Shown one piece after another: positions 16,838-25,134 of a stretch of 52,977 nucleotides of DNA; the stretch's first letter is position 1; each line of letters opens with the position of its first letter. Source of the stretch: UBA2144 sp043819035 (GTDB lineage Bacteria; Patescibacteriota; Gracilibacteria; Peribacterales; Peribacteraceae); NCBI GenBank assembly GCA_043819035.1, contig JBDRFD010000009.1:1-52977 (forward strand), given 5' to 3'. Under the pieces are notes generated by a model. The model was not told where the DNA came from. It did not search any database and worked only from the letters and a program-made list of their open reading frames with translations. The translations under genes and the position numbers were made by a program.

Positions 16838-17848
16838 CGCAAGTACTTGCTCCACGGCACTCACATCGACATCACCATCAGCGGGTTCCACCACCTTCCA
16901 CCGCACCTCAGATTTAAGCGATCCGGGAAGAGAAAACCCTGCTGCTTTCTTGTGCCCTCCACCGCTGAATTTCCCCGCCATTGCAGCGACATCCACATCA
17001 TCACGAAGCGTGCGCAATGATCCTTTCACCATCCCCTCACGTTCAGACAGAATCAGAGAAAAACGCATGCCTGGTACGGCGTTGACATAATCGATTGCGC
17101 CGGTTAGTTGTGAAGTCTTCGCACCGGATGCTTTGAAATCGCTCTCCCTCACCGCAGAAATCGCACAACCCTCTTCCGTCAGGGTAATATTTTCCAGAAC
17201 TCTCCCCCATAATCTCAACGTGCTTAAGGATGCCGTGCGAAATACCGCCTTCACAATCTCCTGCTGACGCGCACCTGCCCTAAGCAAACGTGCAACGGTC
17301 CGATACACCCCTGCTGTGGTGTTGCTATGCAGCAAACCACCGGTGTCGGTGAACACACCGGTGAGCAAACACGTCGCGATATCGCTGTTCATTTCCCACC
17401 CAAGAAAATCGGCCAGTGCTACTACAATTTCACAACTGGAAGCCGCATCGGAATCAACGAGATTCACATTCGCATACTTAGTATTCGTCGGGTGATGATC
17501 AATATTGATTGTAAAAAATGACCCGTCGAATAGTTGCGGACACAAACTATCCAGACCAGTGAGTTTTGGTTCCGCAGCATCAAGGAATATGACCGTATCC
17601 CCTTCTATAAAGCTGCACTCTTCTTGCACTTTGAGCACATTTGGCAAAAACCTGAAGGTTTCCGGCACAGAATCAAGACAATGCAGTACTACAGGCACAT
17701 CCTTCAACGTTTTATCCAATAAAAGTCCCACCCCCAAAAGCGCCCCAATTGCATCACCATCGGGATTGCGATGGCATGCGCAGACCACACGCTTGGCTTG
17801 ATTCATATGCGCGAATGCCAGGTCAGCTTCCTGCTTTGTTATAGACAT
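16835..17848 (-). CDS. DHH-family phosphoesterase, NrnA-like
   Basis: A 337-residue DHH/DHHA1 protein. Metal-binding motifs are CHRNPDGDAIGA (near residue 25), the Asp in FLDAAEP, DHHPTN (the DHH signature) and the Asp in GVFTDTGG; the C-terminal DHHA1 domain has the glycine-rich GGGHKKAAGF. This is the arrangement of bifunctional oligoribonuclease/pAp phosphatases (NrnA), which finish RNA decay to mononucleotides and hydrolyse pAp. Length is normal. It faces the VirB4 gene across a palindrome. Confidence 0.88.
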   Translation of the reverse strand: MSITKQEADLAFAHMNQAKRVVCACHRNPDGDAIGALLGVGLLLDKTLKDVPVVLHCLDSVPETFRFLPNVLKVQEECSFIEGDTVIFLDAAEPKLTGLDSLCPQLFDGSFFTINIDHHPTNTKYANVNLVDSDAASSCEIVVALADFLGWEMNSDIATCLLTGVFTDTGGLLHSNTTAGVYRTVARLLRAGARQQEIVKAVFRTASLSTLRLWGRVLENITLTEEGCAISAVRESDFKASGAKTSQLTGAIDYVNAVPGMRFSLILSEREGMVKGSLRTLRDDVDVAAMAGKFSGGGHKKAAGFSLPGSLKSEVRWKVVEPADGDVDVSAVEQVLA

Positions 17849-18159
17849 AGTGCACAGTGATTTCCTATAAAGGGACTGAGTCTACGGTTATTATCCTTCC
17901 CCCATCAACTCCAAAGAGATTGCGTGAAAGAAGTAGGTATCCTCTGGTAGTGAAGTGAATATTTCTCGTAACATTGCATAGTTTTATCACAACCTTCGAA
18001 TATCCTTATGTGAGAGAAACAATCTATCTTCCGGAAATGAAATTAAGTTTTTGCATAGGTCTCAACAAGTTCCACTTGCAGATTTATCAGCATTATCATT
18101 CTATCAATAATCAAGTTCTCCCGCCGTGCACACTCGCAAGACAGTGTACACTACTGCAC
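17849..18159. other. intergenic stretch before fmt
   Basis: About 310 nt between the divergent DHH and fmt genes. The fmt reading frame stays open back to 17974 but that part shows no fmt homology, so I treat it as non-coding. The last part contains TACACT 7 nt before the fmt ATG and small gtgcac/gtacac inverted words. Nothing else is evident. Confidence 0.5.
18147..18152 (+). promoter_or_regulatory. -10-like TACACT, leaderless start of fmt
   Basis: TACACT ends 7 nt before ATG 18160. No ribosome-binding site is visible, consistent with a leaderless transcript. Confidence 0.4.
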
Positions 18160-19041
18160 ATGCCCACTACGAAAAGTATCATCTTCTGCGACACACCGAA
18201 GTTTGCGGTCCCATCACTTGAAGCGCTCATTGCAGACTCTGCATTCTCAGTTGACCTCGTAATCACTCAGCCGGATAAGCCTGTCGGTCGCAAGCAAGAA
18301 CTAACATCCCCACCCGTAAAAAAATGCGCGCAATCACATGGAATTTTTGTGGCACAACCTGATAATCTCAACTCCGATTTATCCGCTCTAGAAAGCCATA
18401 ATCCTGACTTTCTAGTTACGGTTGCTTACGGTCAAATTCTAAAAGAACCAATCCTGGATCTTCCAAACATTGCGAGCGTGAATATCCATCCATCCCTCCT
18501 CCCCCACTGGCGGGGTGCCTCACCCATTCAGCATGCGATACTTGCCGGTGATCATGAGACAGGTGTAACTCTTCAAGAGATGACCGACGAACTTGATGCC
18601 GGTCCGATTCTCGCACAAGTAACAACTGTGATCGAAGAACGAGAGACTGCAACATCCCTCCACGATCGCTTAAGCACGCTCAGTGCTCAACTCCTTATAG
18701 ACACTCTGAAGAAACCTCTTGATCCAAAACCTCAAGATGAATCGCAGGTCACGTTTTGCCAGAAGCTCACGCGTAAAGATGGCGAAGTTGATCTATATGC
18801 GATGACTGCTGAAGAAATTGATCGGCACGTTCGTGCGCTTGTTCCTTGGCCCGGGGTTCGAGGATTTTTTAATGGAACTGAACTCAAACTCATTGAGACA
18901 TCACTGAAGGAAACTGCTGACTCTATTTCTGTCCACTGTGCAGGAGGTTCGATACTTCATCTTGTCCGGCTCCAACCACCCGGAAAAAAACTGATGATGG
19001 GGAGGGAATGGAAACGAGGAATGCATAGAAAGGAAACCTAA
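18160..19041 (+). CDS. fmt: methionyl-tRNA formyltransferase
   Basis: 293 residues from ATG 18160, slightly shorter than the usual 310. Formylates initiator Met-tRNA using 10-formyl-THF. The N-terminal Rossmann-like domain begins IIFCDTPKFAVPSLEAL and has VITQPDKPVGR; the active-site region is NIHPSLLPHWRGASPIQHAI followed by GVTLQEMTDELDAGPIL. The C-terminal OB-like domain is present but short (CQKLTRKDGEVDL, LVPWPGVRGFF). In most bacteria fmt follows def; here it stands alone between nrnA-like and PUR genes. Confidence 0.93.
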   Translation: MPTTKSIIFCDTPKFAVPSLEALIADSAFSVDLVITQPDKPVGRKQELTSPPVKKCAQSHGIFVAQPDNLNSDLSALESHNPDFLVTVAYGQILKEPILDLPNIASVNIHPSLLPHWRGASPIQHAILAGDHETGVTLQEMTDELDAGPILAQVTTVIEERETATSLHDRLSTLSAQLLIDTLKKPLDPKPQDESQVTFCQKLTRKDGEVDLYAMTAEEIDRHVRALVPWPGVRGFFNGTELKLIETSLKETADSISVHCAGGSILHLVRLQPPGKKLMMGREWKRGMHRKET

Positions 19042-19153
19042 GAATCCGAAGAAACCAAGGAATCCGAAGGGATGTAAAACAACTCCTTCGTTTTCTTTGG
19101 TTTCTTTGGTTTCCCTTCGGCCTGAGGCTCAGGGCCGAATGGCCTCGGATTCT
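19040..19153. repeat. 9-nt word palindrome (aagaaacca type)
   Basis: Left arm: gaatccgaa, gaaaccaag, gaatccgaa. Right arm: ctttggttt repeated, then cctcggattc. The arms are complementary around an inner ggcctgaggctcagggcc hairpin. It fills the space between convergent fmt and PUR genes. Same word family as 33206-33304 and the intragenic tract at 4593. Confidence 0.75.
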
Positions 19154-19456
19154 TTATAGATGATTTTTCATCTCCTGGAATGCTTCGATGAACTTATCCA
19201 AATCCTCCGCATCGAACATGATGGTCGTCTTCTGGCCACCACGGGACTTCTCGGAAACTTTGAAGAACTTGCCGTTCGCAGACTTTTTGAGATCGATGTA
19301 AAACGTGCGTTGTGCTGCGTGAATGGTTACCGAGTGTATCTCGTCGGCAAATTTACGATTGCCACCTTGAGCACCTGCAGGTGCCGAAGAAGCCGGAGTA
19401 CCCTCATCTTCCGAGATACCACCGTCACCGGCAAGATCAGACATAGGATCAAACAT
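19154..19456 (-). CDS. bacterial PUR-alpha-like nucleic-acid-binding protein
   Basis: About 100 residues from ATG 19456 (ATG 19486 and 19444 are alternatives). After a disordered Gly/Ala/Ser-rich N-terminus, the C-terminal 65 residues form a PUR repeat: FADEIHSVTIHAAQRTFYIDLKKS, GKFFKVSEKS, TTIMFDAEDLDKFIEAFQEM. Proteins of this type (BpuR in Borrelia, DUF3276 in Bacteroidetes) bind single-stranded DNA or RNA as dimers. It may act as a post-transcriptional or nucleoid-level regulator; the targets are unknown. Confidence 0.75.
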   Translation of the reverse strand: MFDPMSDLAGDGGISEDEGTPASSAPAGAQGGNRKFADEIHSVTIHAAQRTFYIDLKKSANGKFFKVSEKSRGGQKTTIMFDAEDLDKFIEAFQEMKNHL

Positions 19457-19594
19457 ACTAATAATTGGAAAGAAATAAGAACTCAAGCCCCCTTCACCAC
19501 AATCCTCAGCTTTTCGCTGAATGGTTTGACTTGTGAGAGCAGGAGTAGTGTAGCAAGCGTTTTTTGGTTTTCAAGGAAAAACTTACGCAGATTA

Positions 19595-19650
19595 GGTTCG
19601 GTACCTCAGCTGCCCCTTGCCGCGGTACCCGAACCGCGGCTGCGGGGATT
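19595..19650. terminator. GC-rich terminator-like hairpin downstream of metG
   Basis: ggttcggtacc (19595-19605) pairs with ggtacccgaacc (19624-19635) with one bulged G, overlapping a second stem gccgcgg/ccgcggc, followed on the plus strand by a run of T (19649 on). It lies directly downstream of the metG stop on the minus strand. Confidence 0.55.
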
Positions 19651-19654
19651 TTTA

Positions 19655-21211
19655 CTACCCTAGCGGCTCAAACAATATCTCCGGCTCTCCAACCTTCTTC
19701 CAGCCTTTCTCACTCCCCCACTCCGTCTTGCCCTCAATTGTCTCAGGAACTTTGAGTCCAAGCTGTGTGAGTATCTTTTTTGACGTACCCGGAGTAAACG
19801 GCAAAAGCATCAGAGCAATGTGTCGTAACGCCTCCACAAGTTGCGTAAGAATATTCACCTTTTCCTTTCCCTCAAGCCCCCACGGCTTGCGGTCGTCTAT
19901 CAATTGATTGCACCGAACTACTACTTCCATCGCTCCCTGAAGCGCATTTTCCAGAGCAAACTCATTCATTTTTTCTTTGTACATCTCCCAAGTTTTAGAA
20001 ACTTCAAGAGGATCACTCCCGACATTTCCAAGGTCTCCACCTTCCTTCTGTAACAACACAAGAACTCTGTTTAATAGATTCCCCAAATCATTCCTAAGCT
20101 TGGAATCATACAATTTCTCAATCCGATCCCACGAGAAATCTCCATCACGACCGACCGGAACTTCATGACTCAAATAAAATCGAAGTGGATCTGGGTTATC
20201 GCCAAACTTTTTTAAAACTTCCTTAGGATCAACAACGTTTCCTGTGGTTTTACTCATCTTCTCACCCTCACTAGTCAGAAACCCATGGATCAAAAGCTTG
20301 TCTGGCGTGCGAACACCGGAATGTTTAAGCATTGCAGGCCAAATTAGCGCATGGAACCGTGCGATGTCCTTTCCAATCACATGTGTAACTTCTGCATCAT
20401 CCCACCATTCGACTCCCAGGCGGCTTGCGCCGCCTGCTCGCTCATGGCAGGCCACCTCGCTTATTCCACTCTTACCAAAATAATCGAGCCCAGAGATATA
20501 GTTCGTAAGCGCATCACACCAAACATACATCGTATGCTCACTGTCCCCAGGAACGGGAATGCCCCACGCAAGACTTGTTTTGGGGCGCGAGAAAGAAACA
20601 TCCTCCAACCCCTGATCGATCAAAGATAGTGTCTCATTTTCGCGAAATTGCGGAACAATGCGGTACTCCTCTCCATCCAAATCTTTGGTCAAAAGCTTCT
20701 TTAGGTTTTCTCCATCTTTACTGAGTGAAAAAAAATAGTTTTCCTCCGTGACCTCCTCCGGTTCTTTCTTATGATTGACACACTTCCCGTCTTCCAAATC
20801 TTTTTTGGTCATAAACCGCTCACATCCGGAACAATAGAGACCCGTGTAACTTTGTTTCTTAAGCTTCCCGGCTTTATCCAGCTTTTTCCAAAGCTCAATT
20901 ACCGTAGGCCAGTGATCCTTCTGATCGGACGTGCGGATGAATTTGTCATCAGAGATATTAAGACGCATATAAAGATCTTGATATAGCGGAACATTCCGAT
21001 CTACAAGTTGCTGAGGAGTGAGACCCTCTGCTTCCGCCGTCCGCTGCACCTTTACTCCATGTTCATCCGTTCCAATCTGGAATCGGACATCATCTCCTCG
21101 CAAGCGAAACCAGCGCGCTACTACATCTGCGAGCACTTTTTCCAATACATGCCCCATGTGCGGAGCGGCATTGGGGTAATCGATCGCTGTGGTTACGTAC
21201 TGGCGGGACAC
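19655..21211 (-). CDS. metG: methionyl-tRNA synthetase
   Basis: A 518-residue class I enzyme. The HIGH-equivalent is AAPHMGHVLEKVLAD near the N-terminus; FQIGTDEHG follows; one CxxC knuckle is seen in YCSGCERF with a degenerate partner (CVNHK), so the zinc site may be partial; KMSKS is GEKMSKTTGNVVDP. The C-terminal helical domain binds the anticodon (DRKPWGLEGKE). There is no appended Trbp111 domain. MetG with Fmt supplies formyl-Met-tRNA for initiation. Confidence 0.95.
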   Translation of the reverse strand: MSRQYVTTAIDYPNAAPHMGHVLEKVLADVVARWFRLRGDDVRFQIGTDEHGVKVQRTAEAEGLTPQQLVDRNVPLYQDLYMRLNISDDKFIRTSDQKDHWPTVIELWKKLDKAGKLKKQSYTGLYCSGCERFMTKKDLEDGKCVNHKKEPEEVTEENYFFSLSKDGENLKKLLTKDLDGEEYRIVPQFRENETLSLIDQGLEDVSFSRPKTSLAWGIPVPGDSEHTMYVWCDALTNYISGLDYFGKSGISEVACHERAGGASRLGVEWWDDAEVTHVIGKDIARFHALIWPAMLKHSGVRTPDKLLIHGFLTSEGEKMSKTTGNVVDPKEVLKKFGDNPDPLRFYLSHEVPVGRDGDFSWDRIEKLYDSKLRNDLGNLLNRVLVLLQKEGGDLGNVGSDPLEVSKTWEMYKEKMNEFALENALQGAMEVVVRCNQLIDDRKPWGLEGKEKVNILTQLVEALRHIALMLLPFTPGTSKKILTQLGLKVPETIEGKTEWGSEKGWKKVGEPEILFEPLG

Positions 21212-21408
21212 TGTTTATAGAATACGTACAGATTAACCAAAAGTCACCTGATTAGAGCACGAAGCTTAAGATACCCCTTATGCCAAATTGCATAATGCAT
21301 GATATACTCCTTCACCAAAATAATTTCGATTTATGGAGATTCTATAGCTAAGCAAGCGTAATTCTGCACAGGATAAATAGGATTAAATCTGGATAAGGAG
21401 AAAATTTG
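21212..21408. other. intergenic, AT-rich
   Basis: Upstream region of metG. I see no gene or clear promoter pair here. Confidence 0.4.
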
Positions 21409-21585
21409 GTGGAGAAATGTATAGTCCAGTTGGCTATTAACTGGGAATGGCAAACGCACCCGAACGAGGAGCCAAACTTTGGTACTTTAATTATGCGAGC
21501 AGATGGCGAGCGAGTCCTGAGTAAGCGAAGGACTCGACTCGTCTCTGCGAGCCAATCCAAGCAGCTTGTGTGGCGCGACGAGTGA
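21409..21585 (+). CDS. possible 58-aa protein with strong Shine-Dalgarno
   Basis: A GTG at 21409 is preceded by AAGGAG (21395-21400) at an 8-nt spacing, one of the best ribosome-binding sites in the window. The frame runs 58 codons to TGA, giving a charged product (EKCIVQLAINWEWQ at the start, SASQSKQLVWRDE at the end) without membrane segment. No family recognised. Its second half has GC content unlike the AT-rich surroundings. It could be a real small protein or a fragment of a lost gene. Confidence 0.4.
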   Translation: MEKCIVQLAINWEWQTHPNEEPNFGTLIMRADGERVLSKRRTRLVSASQSKQLVWRDE

Positions 21586-21608
21586 GTTGCGTTTGCCTTG
21601 ATTTTTTT

Positions 21609-21650
21609 CTTTGTTTCTTTCTTTTTTTATCAAGAAAAAAAGAAAGAATA
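21609..21650. terminator. AT-only hairpin
   Basis: ttctttcttttttt, a 6-nt loop (atcaag), then aaaaaaagaaagaa: a perfect 14-bp inverted repeat just after the 58-codon frame, similar to 3143-3172. A weak bidirectional terminator is possible. From 21650 to 21952 I see nothing further. Confidence 0.5.
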
Positions 21651-21952
21651 AGCAAGACTAAATGTTTTCTCCGGCAAATTTTCTCCTGATCCTTAAATCT
21701 TATATTTAAGTCAATCTTGTTAATTCGGGTTATGAATATTTATGGTAGTTTAGCTATATTGATCAAACAAAACTACTTCTAATGGCTACGGATTACAAGA
21801 TTGCATTATAAAGAACTAAAGAAGGTTTCGGAATTATTAACTAAAAGCAGTATACAAACTTATATCTGGCTCTGTCTTCGAATTATGCCAATGCAGTCCC
21901 GCTTGATTCGCCAAGCACACCATGACAATTTGGATTGTTTTTCAGGGCTTAC

Positions 21953-22297
21953 TTATCCGATACCACCCACAAATGCGCCAATAAACGTGATAATCGCTTC
22001 CGCAGCAATAGCCAGAACGAGCCCGACGAGTGCTGCAATAATGATCTTCTTGGCATCTTCTTTGCCCTGATCGTTCCCTCCGGATGCAATAAGTTTGATA
22101 GCTCCATAAACGATTGCAATCACCGCAGCTCCGGCTATCACAATGGCAAAGAAGTTTCCGATGCGGGCCGCAAGTACCACTGCAAAAGCGCTTCCCGCCG
22201 AACAGTCCGGATGAAGCTTTTCGCAATACACATCAAAAGCATTTGCATGCGCTTTTTCGATTATCAGGCCGACAAGAGCAGAGAAAGCAATCATCAT
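21953..22297 (-). CDS. VirB2/TrbC-like pilin-type membrane protein
   Basis: 114 residues; an N-terminal signal-like helix, a short loop with two Cys, then two hydrophobic helices separated by a charged turn (IKLIASGGNDQGKEDAKKIIIAAL), ending in Gly. This helix-polar loop-helix layout is that of VirB2/TrbC pilins and related small subunits of CPR type IV systems. Its start overlaps the stop of the preceding gene by 4 nt (ATGA), so the three genes are one operon. Likely subunit of a surface appendage or channel. Confidence 0.7.
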   Translation of the reverse strand: MMIAFSALVGLIIEKAHANAFDVYCEKLHPDCSAGSAFAVVLAARIGNFFAIVIAGAAVIAIVYGAIKLIASGGNDQGKEDAKKIIIAALVGLVLAIAAEAIITFIGAFVGGIG

Positions 22298-22872
22298 AAA
22301 GGAAGATTCATAACAGAAACCACCAGCGCCTGAGCGACATTAACAACAATCGCGCCAATCACCGCCCAGATGATAATGCCACGGGCTTTGGTGAATTCGT
22401 CACTGCTGCCGCGGGCAAAAGCCATGCGAAAACCGGACGCAACCATCATAAGCGCAAAAACCGCGTTGAAGAGGACCACCATCGCATTCACTGCATATCC
22501 CATAAGGTGGAAGACGGGATCACTGCTTCCCATCAAACCACCGAATTGCGCACCAACAAAAGCCGCAATGCTTTGCGCGAGGAGTGTGATACCCAATCCC
22601 ACAAGCGCATAAACAATGGACATCTTCCCCTTTTGTATCTGGCCTTCTTCTCCCAGGCTCGTAAGCATTAGCGCACCGCCAACAACCACGAAAACAACAG
22701 ACAATCCTGCGGCAACGGAAACCAGTAAGTTCGCAACGGGGCCGACTGCGATTGCAAGAACATTAGCAGGTCCGCACCCGCCGACATACGCGCACGGATT
22801 AGCCATCGCAGAAGCGGAGAGAGGAAAAACACCAACCGTGAAACCGATCTGGAGCGGGATAAGTTTTTTCAT
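22294..22872 (-). CDS. pilin-operon multi-pass membrane protein
   Basis: 192 residues: signal-like N-terminus, CAYVGGCG, then about four hydrophobic segments rich in Ala, Gly and Val. A GEEGQIQKGKMSIVYALVG turn resembles the polar loop of the neighbouring pilins, and a second such turn (ARGSSDEFTKARGIIIWAVIG) follows, so the protein looks like two fused pilin-like units. 4-nt overlaps with both neighbours indicate translational coupling. Confidence 0.65.
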   Translation of the reverse strand: MKKLIPLQIGFTVGVFPLSASAMANPCAYVGGCGPANVLAIAVGPVANLLVSVAAGLSVVFVVVGGALMLTSLGEEGQIQKGKMSIVYALVGLGITLLAQSIAAFVGAQFGGLMGSSDPVFHLMGYAVNAMVVLFNAVFALMMVASGFRMAFARGSSDEFTKARGIIIWAVIGAIVVNVAQALVVSVMNLPL

Positions 22873-23345
22873 ACAAAGAAACTTGCATTGAGGAAGTTAA
22901 GTATCACACCAACAAAAACCAGTGCAATCAGCCCGATAATCGCCCACTTGATGTGCTCGATCCATTTGCTTCGTCCGCTCTGGTCTCCTCCAAAAACAAT
23001 AATCATGCCGCCGCTCACCAGTACCCACAGCGTTACAAGACCTACTGCAACAAGAACAAGCCAATTCCACGCTCTTTGTACATATACTAAAAATGGCAAG
23101 ACGCCCCCTACAGCTACAGGAACATTGGCATCACCTGCAATCGGCTCGATGAGTGGAACAGCATTCTGTTTTTGTTCGACATGATGTCTATTAAAATATA
23201 TACATCCTTCAATTTCACATTGTTCTTTTGATACTCCTTCTGGACAAATTCCATCAGGATGAGCACAAGCAAAAGCCATTTCAGAACTTGTGAAGCTAAC
23301 GAGTATCCCCAGCAATACGCCGGTGATGATTAGACGCAAAGACAT
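22869..23345 (-). CDS. secreted/membrane pilin-like protein, first gene of operon
   Basis: 158 residues from ATG 23345. A signal peptide (MSLRLIITG...) ends near MAFACA; a Cys-rich ectodomain follows (CAHPDGICPEG, CEIEGCIYFN), then two hydrophobic helices with the GGDQSGRSKWIEHIKWAIIG loop seen in this protein group. TATAAT lies only 6 nt upstream of this ATG, strong support for this start over an upstream in-frame one at 23429. First gene of the three-gene pilin-like operon. Confidence 0.7.
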   Translation of the reverse strand: MSLRLIITGVLLGILVSFTSSEMAFACAHPDGICPEGVSKEQCEIEGCIYFNRHHVEQKQNAVPLIEPIAGDANVPVAVGGVLPFLVYVQRAWNWLVLVAVGLVTLWVLVSGGMIIVFGGDQSGRSKWIEHIKWAIIGLIALVFVGVILNFLNASFFV

Positions 23346-23351
23346 CAAAGT

Positions 23352-23357
23352 ATTATA
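23352..23357 (-). promoter_or_regulatory. TATAAT 6 nt before the pilin-operon start
   Basis: Read on the minus strand, GGTATAAT is followed by six bases and then ATG. A transcript from this -10 would be leaderless. No good -35 is visible at 16-18 nt. Confidence 0.55.
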
Positions 23358-23566
23358 CCTTAAATTTGGCTTTATTTCGAGCTGAAAATGGGCATCTATA
23401 AGGCAAGAGAATGACAAAGAATCTTGCATCGAGGTTCAATTCTACGTAGCATTCTCGGGCTCCTTCACACACGGACAGCGCTTCCACCTTCGTCCCGTAT
23501 GCGCGGGACTACGGTTGACAGGTTCTCTGCGGGAGATGGATGCGATATACCGTTCATTTCAATCAT

Positions 23567-23643
23567 GCGGATGTAGCTCAGTTGGCTAGAGCGTCGCCTT
23601 GCCATGGCGAAGGTCGCGGGTTCGACCCCCGTCATCCGCTCCA
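23567..23643 (+). tRNA. tRNA-Gly(GCC)
   Basis: Cloverleaf: acceptor GCGGATG/CATCCGC, anticodon loop TTGCCAT (GCC), T-loop GGTTCGACC, discriminator T and encoded CCA. Followed at once by a palindromic stretch (accaacctgcgcagcaggtt) of the tRNA-linked repeat family. Confidence 0.96.
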
Positions 23644-23735
23644 ACCTGCGCAGCAGGTTGCCGACCGAAGCTCGCCCGAAGGCGAGCGCAGGTTGGCTCT
23701 TCAACGAAGACCTGCTGCTACGGTTGTCAAGCCAT
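23641..23735. repeat. palindromic repeat after tRNA-Gly(GCC)
   Basis: ccaacctgcgcagcaggttg is an inverted repeat starting at the tRNA CCA; cgcccgaaggcgagcgcaggttggct further on pairs with its first arm. Similar words recur at 24904-25055. Confidence 0.6.
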
Positions 23736-23809
23736 GCGGGATTAGTACAGTGGTAGTACGCGAGCTTCCCAAGCTTGTAACGCGGGTTCGATTCCCGTAT
23801 CCCGCTCCA
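23736..23809 (+). tRNA. tRNA-Gly(CCC)
   Basis: Acceptor GCGGGAT/ATCCCGC, anticodon loop TTCCCAA (CCC), T-arm GGGTTCGATTCCC, encoded CCA. Its 3' end runs directly into the first copy of a 135-bp repeat. Confidence 0.95.
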
Positions 23810-23937
23810 GCCTTCGCCCCTGGAGGGAGTGTTACAAGAAACAAGTTCGTAGAAGTTTTTGCATACACAGAGACGGGGCTACGGCTGGCGGGCCAACCAA
23901 TTTACTGTGATATTTACGAAGCGAAGGCTGTCCGCCG
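23803..23937 (+). repeat. 135-bp direct repeat, copy 1 (starts in tRNA-Gly 3' end)
   Basis: Begins with cgctccag, the last bases of tRNA-Gly(CCC), and ends with gtccgccg. Copy 2 at 24308-24442 differs at about two positions. Contains ccttcgc/gcgaagg arms and ctacggctggcgggccaacc, shared in part with the tRNA-Lys repeats. Confidence 0.9.
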
Positions 23938-24049
23938 TAGCCCGATACTGTTCATGCTCAGCAATCGGGTAACTCAATTCGCCAATTGCTTATAAAAGGG
24001 CGCAGGCGGACTTAACAACCATCAACAAAACCATATACAATAACTTGCT

Positions 24050-24295
24050 ATGCCTCATTTTGTATATTTACTACGCAATCCACACGGCAGACAATACGTC
24101 GGCCAGACTACTGATCTAAATGGCAGATTGCGTGAACATAATGAAGGATCTGTAGTAGCCACTAAGGGAGGCAGGCCGTGGTCTATAGAATGGTTCTGTG
24201 GCTTTCGCATGAAGAAAACCGCTCTGCGCTTTGAAAAATATCTCAAATCAGGTTCGGGTCGCAGTTTTAGAGATAAGCATTTGCTTTCCGAATAA
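24050..24295 (+). CDS. GIY-YIG endonuclease domain protein
   Basis: 81 residues: VYLLRNPHGRQYVGQTTD holds the VYL...YVG version of the GIY-YIG motif; GRLREHN has the catalytic Arg; RFEKYLK has the metal-binding Glu. This is the compact UvrC-N/YhbQ-type domain found alone in many CPR genomes. The gene lies between two copies of a 135-bp repeat, 3' of a tRNA gene; its stop codon is inside a 33-nt sequence repeated at 24879-24911. It may nick or cut DNA within a small mobile unit; a general repair role is the alternative. Confidence 0.85.
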   Translation: MPHFVYLLRNPHGRQYVGQTTDLNGRLREHNEGSVVATKGGRPWSIEWFCGFRMKKTALRFEKYLKSGSGRSFRDKHLLSE

Positions 24296-24318
24296 GCTCC
24301 ACTATCTCGCTCCAGCCT
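24286..24318 (+). repeat. 33-nt repeat with tRNA-Gly 3' end
   Basis: ttccgaataagctccac followed by tatctcgctccagcct; recurs at 24879-24911 with one mismatch (tatcccgctccag). The second half copies the 3' end of tRNA-Gly(CCC). The GIY-YIG stop codon lies in the first half. Confidence 0.85.
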
Positions 24319-24442
24319 TCGCCCCTGGAGGGAGTGCTACAAGAAACAAGTTCGTAGAAGTTTTTGCATACACTGAGACGGGGCTACGGCTGGCGGGCCA
24401 ACCAATTTACTGTGATATTTACGAAGCGAAGGCTGTCCGCCG
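24308..24442 (+). repeat. 135-bp direct repeat, copy 2
   Basis: About 98% identical to 23803-23937, 505 bp away. It again starts with a tRNA 3'-end fragment (cgctcca) though no tRNA gene is present here. It is followed by a gtccgcc...ggcggac hairpin (24435-24462). Confidence 0.9.
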
Positions 24443-24522
24443 AAGCCTTGGCGGAGGCGGACACTTCACTCTCATGAGGTCGCTTCGCTTCGGCAGGCCA
24501 TTCGGTCAAAGTTCATCCCATT

Positions 24523-24774
24523 TCAGACAGATATCTTCTCAAGTTTCTGTTGATGTTTCACTTGCATCGCAATTGTGGCTTCCAGATCTTCTTGTAATGC
24601 TTGCCTGTGTTGCCTTGCTTCTTCAAATCCATCTTCCGCCTGTTGCGAGAGTTGCTTCAAATTCACTTCCACTCTTTCCATTCGCATACCCAGACCGGTT
24701 ATTTGTTGCTGAAGCTCATGCTTCATGCCCTGCATGTGCTCCAAAAGGACTTTGTTGGTGATCTCATCTGCCAT
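24523..24774 (-). CDS. small coiled-coil protein
   Basis: 83 residues, almost entirely helical: an N-terminal ADEITNKVLLEHMQGMKHELQQQ and heptad-patterned VEVNLKQLSQQAEDGFEEARQHRQALQEDLEA. Predicted to dimerise through a coiled coil. No family known to me. It lies between repeat-rich spacers. Confidence 0.55.
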   Translation of the reverse strand: MADEITNKVLLEHMQGMKHELQQQITGLGMRMERVEVNLKQLSQQAEDGFEEARQHRQALQEDLEATIAMQVKHQQKLEKISV

Positions 24775-25106
24775 AAGGGGGCGTCATGCTACATGACATT
24801 CGGATTATTTCAATGAGAAATTTGCTCATTTTCATTTACCCGATCTATCTATACACCTAACGAGAGTGTTCGAACCAGTTCCGAATAAGCTCCACTATCC
24901 CGCTCCAGCCTACGCGAAGCGTAGGCTGCCAACCGAAGCGCGAAGCGCGTAGGTTGGCTCAACTCAAACTAGCTCGCTTCGCTACGGCTGGCAGGCCAAC
25001 TTTAATCTACGCAGCAAATTTCCACCCGCAGGCGAGCGCAGGTTGGCCTTTCAACGATGAACAATGAACTTCTAACACTTAAATTAAAAGAGTAACCACT
25101 TCATTG
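24775..25106. repeat. repeat-rich spacer with tRNA-Gly 3' end copy
   Basis: No gene. 24879-24911 repeats the 33-nt sequence that ends in a tRNA-Gly 3' end. Directly after it come agcctacgc/gcgtaggct (24908-24929), gaagcgcgaagcgcg, and two copies of gcaggttggc/gtaggttggc words, the same palindrome family that follows tRNA-Gly(GCC). Confidence 0.7.
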
Positions 25107-25134
25107 CTTGATTTGTTAATTGTTAACTGTTACC
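25107..25134. repeat. heptamer array touching the patatin start codon
   Basis: tgttaat, tgttaac, tgttacc then ATG. The words have -10-like TTAATT/TTAACT cores spaced 7 nt apart, so the array may double as promoter; that is speculative. Confidence 0.6.

Noticed and set aside
23540..23995. Open frame across the two tRNA-Gly genes
   Set aside because: It runs through both tRNAs and the repeat and has no protein features.
24231..24761. 176-codon plus-strand frame downstream of the GIY-YIG gene
   Set aside because: It covers repeat copy 2 and is antisense to the coiled-coil gene; composition is not protein-like.
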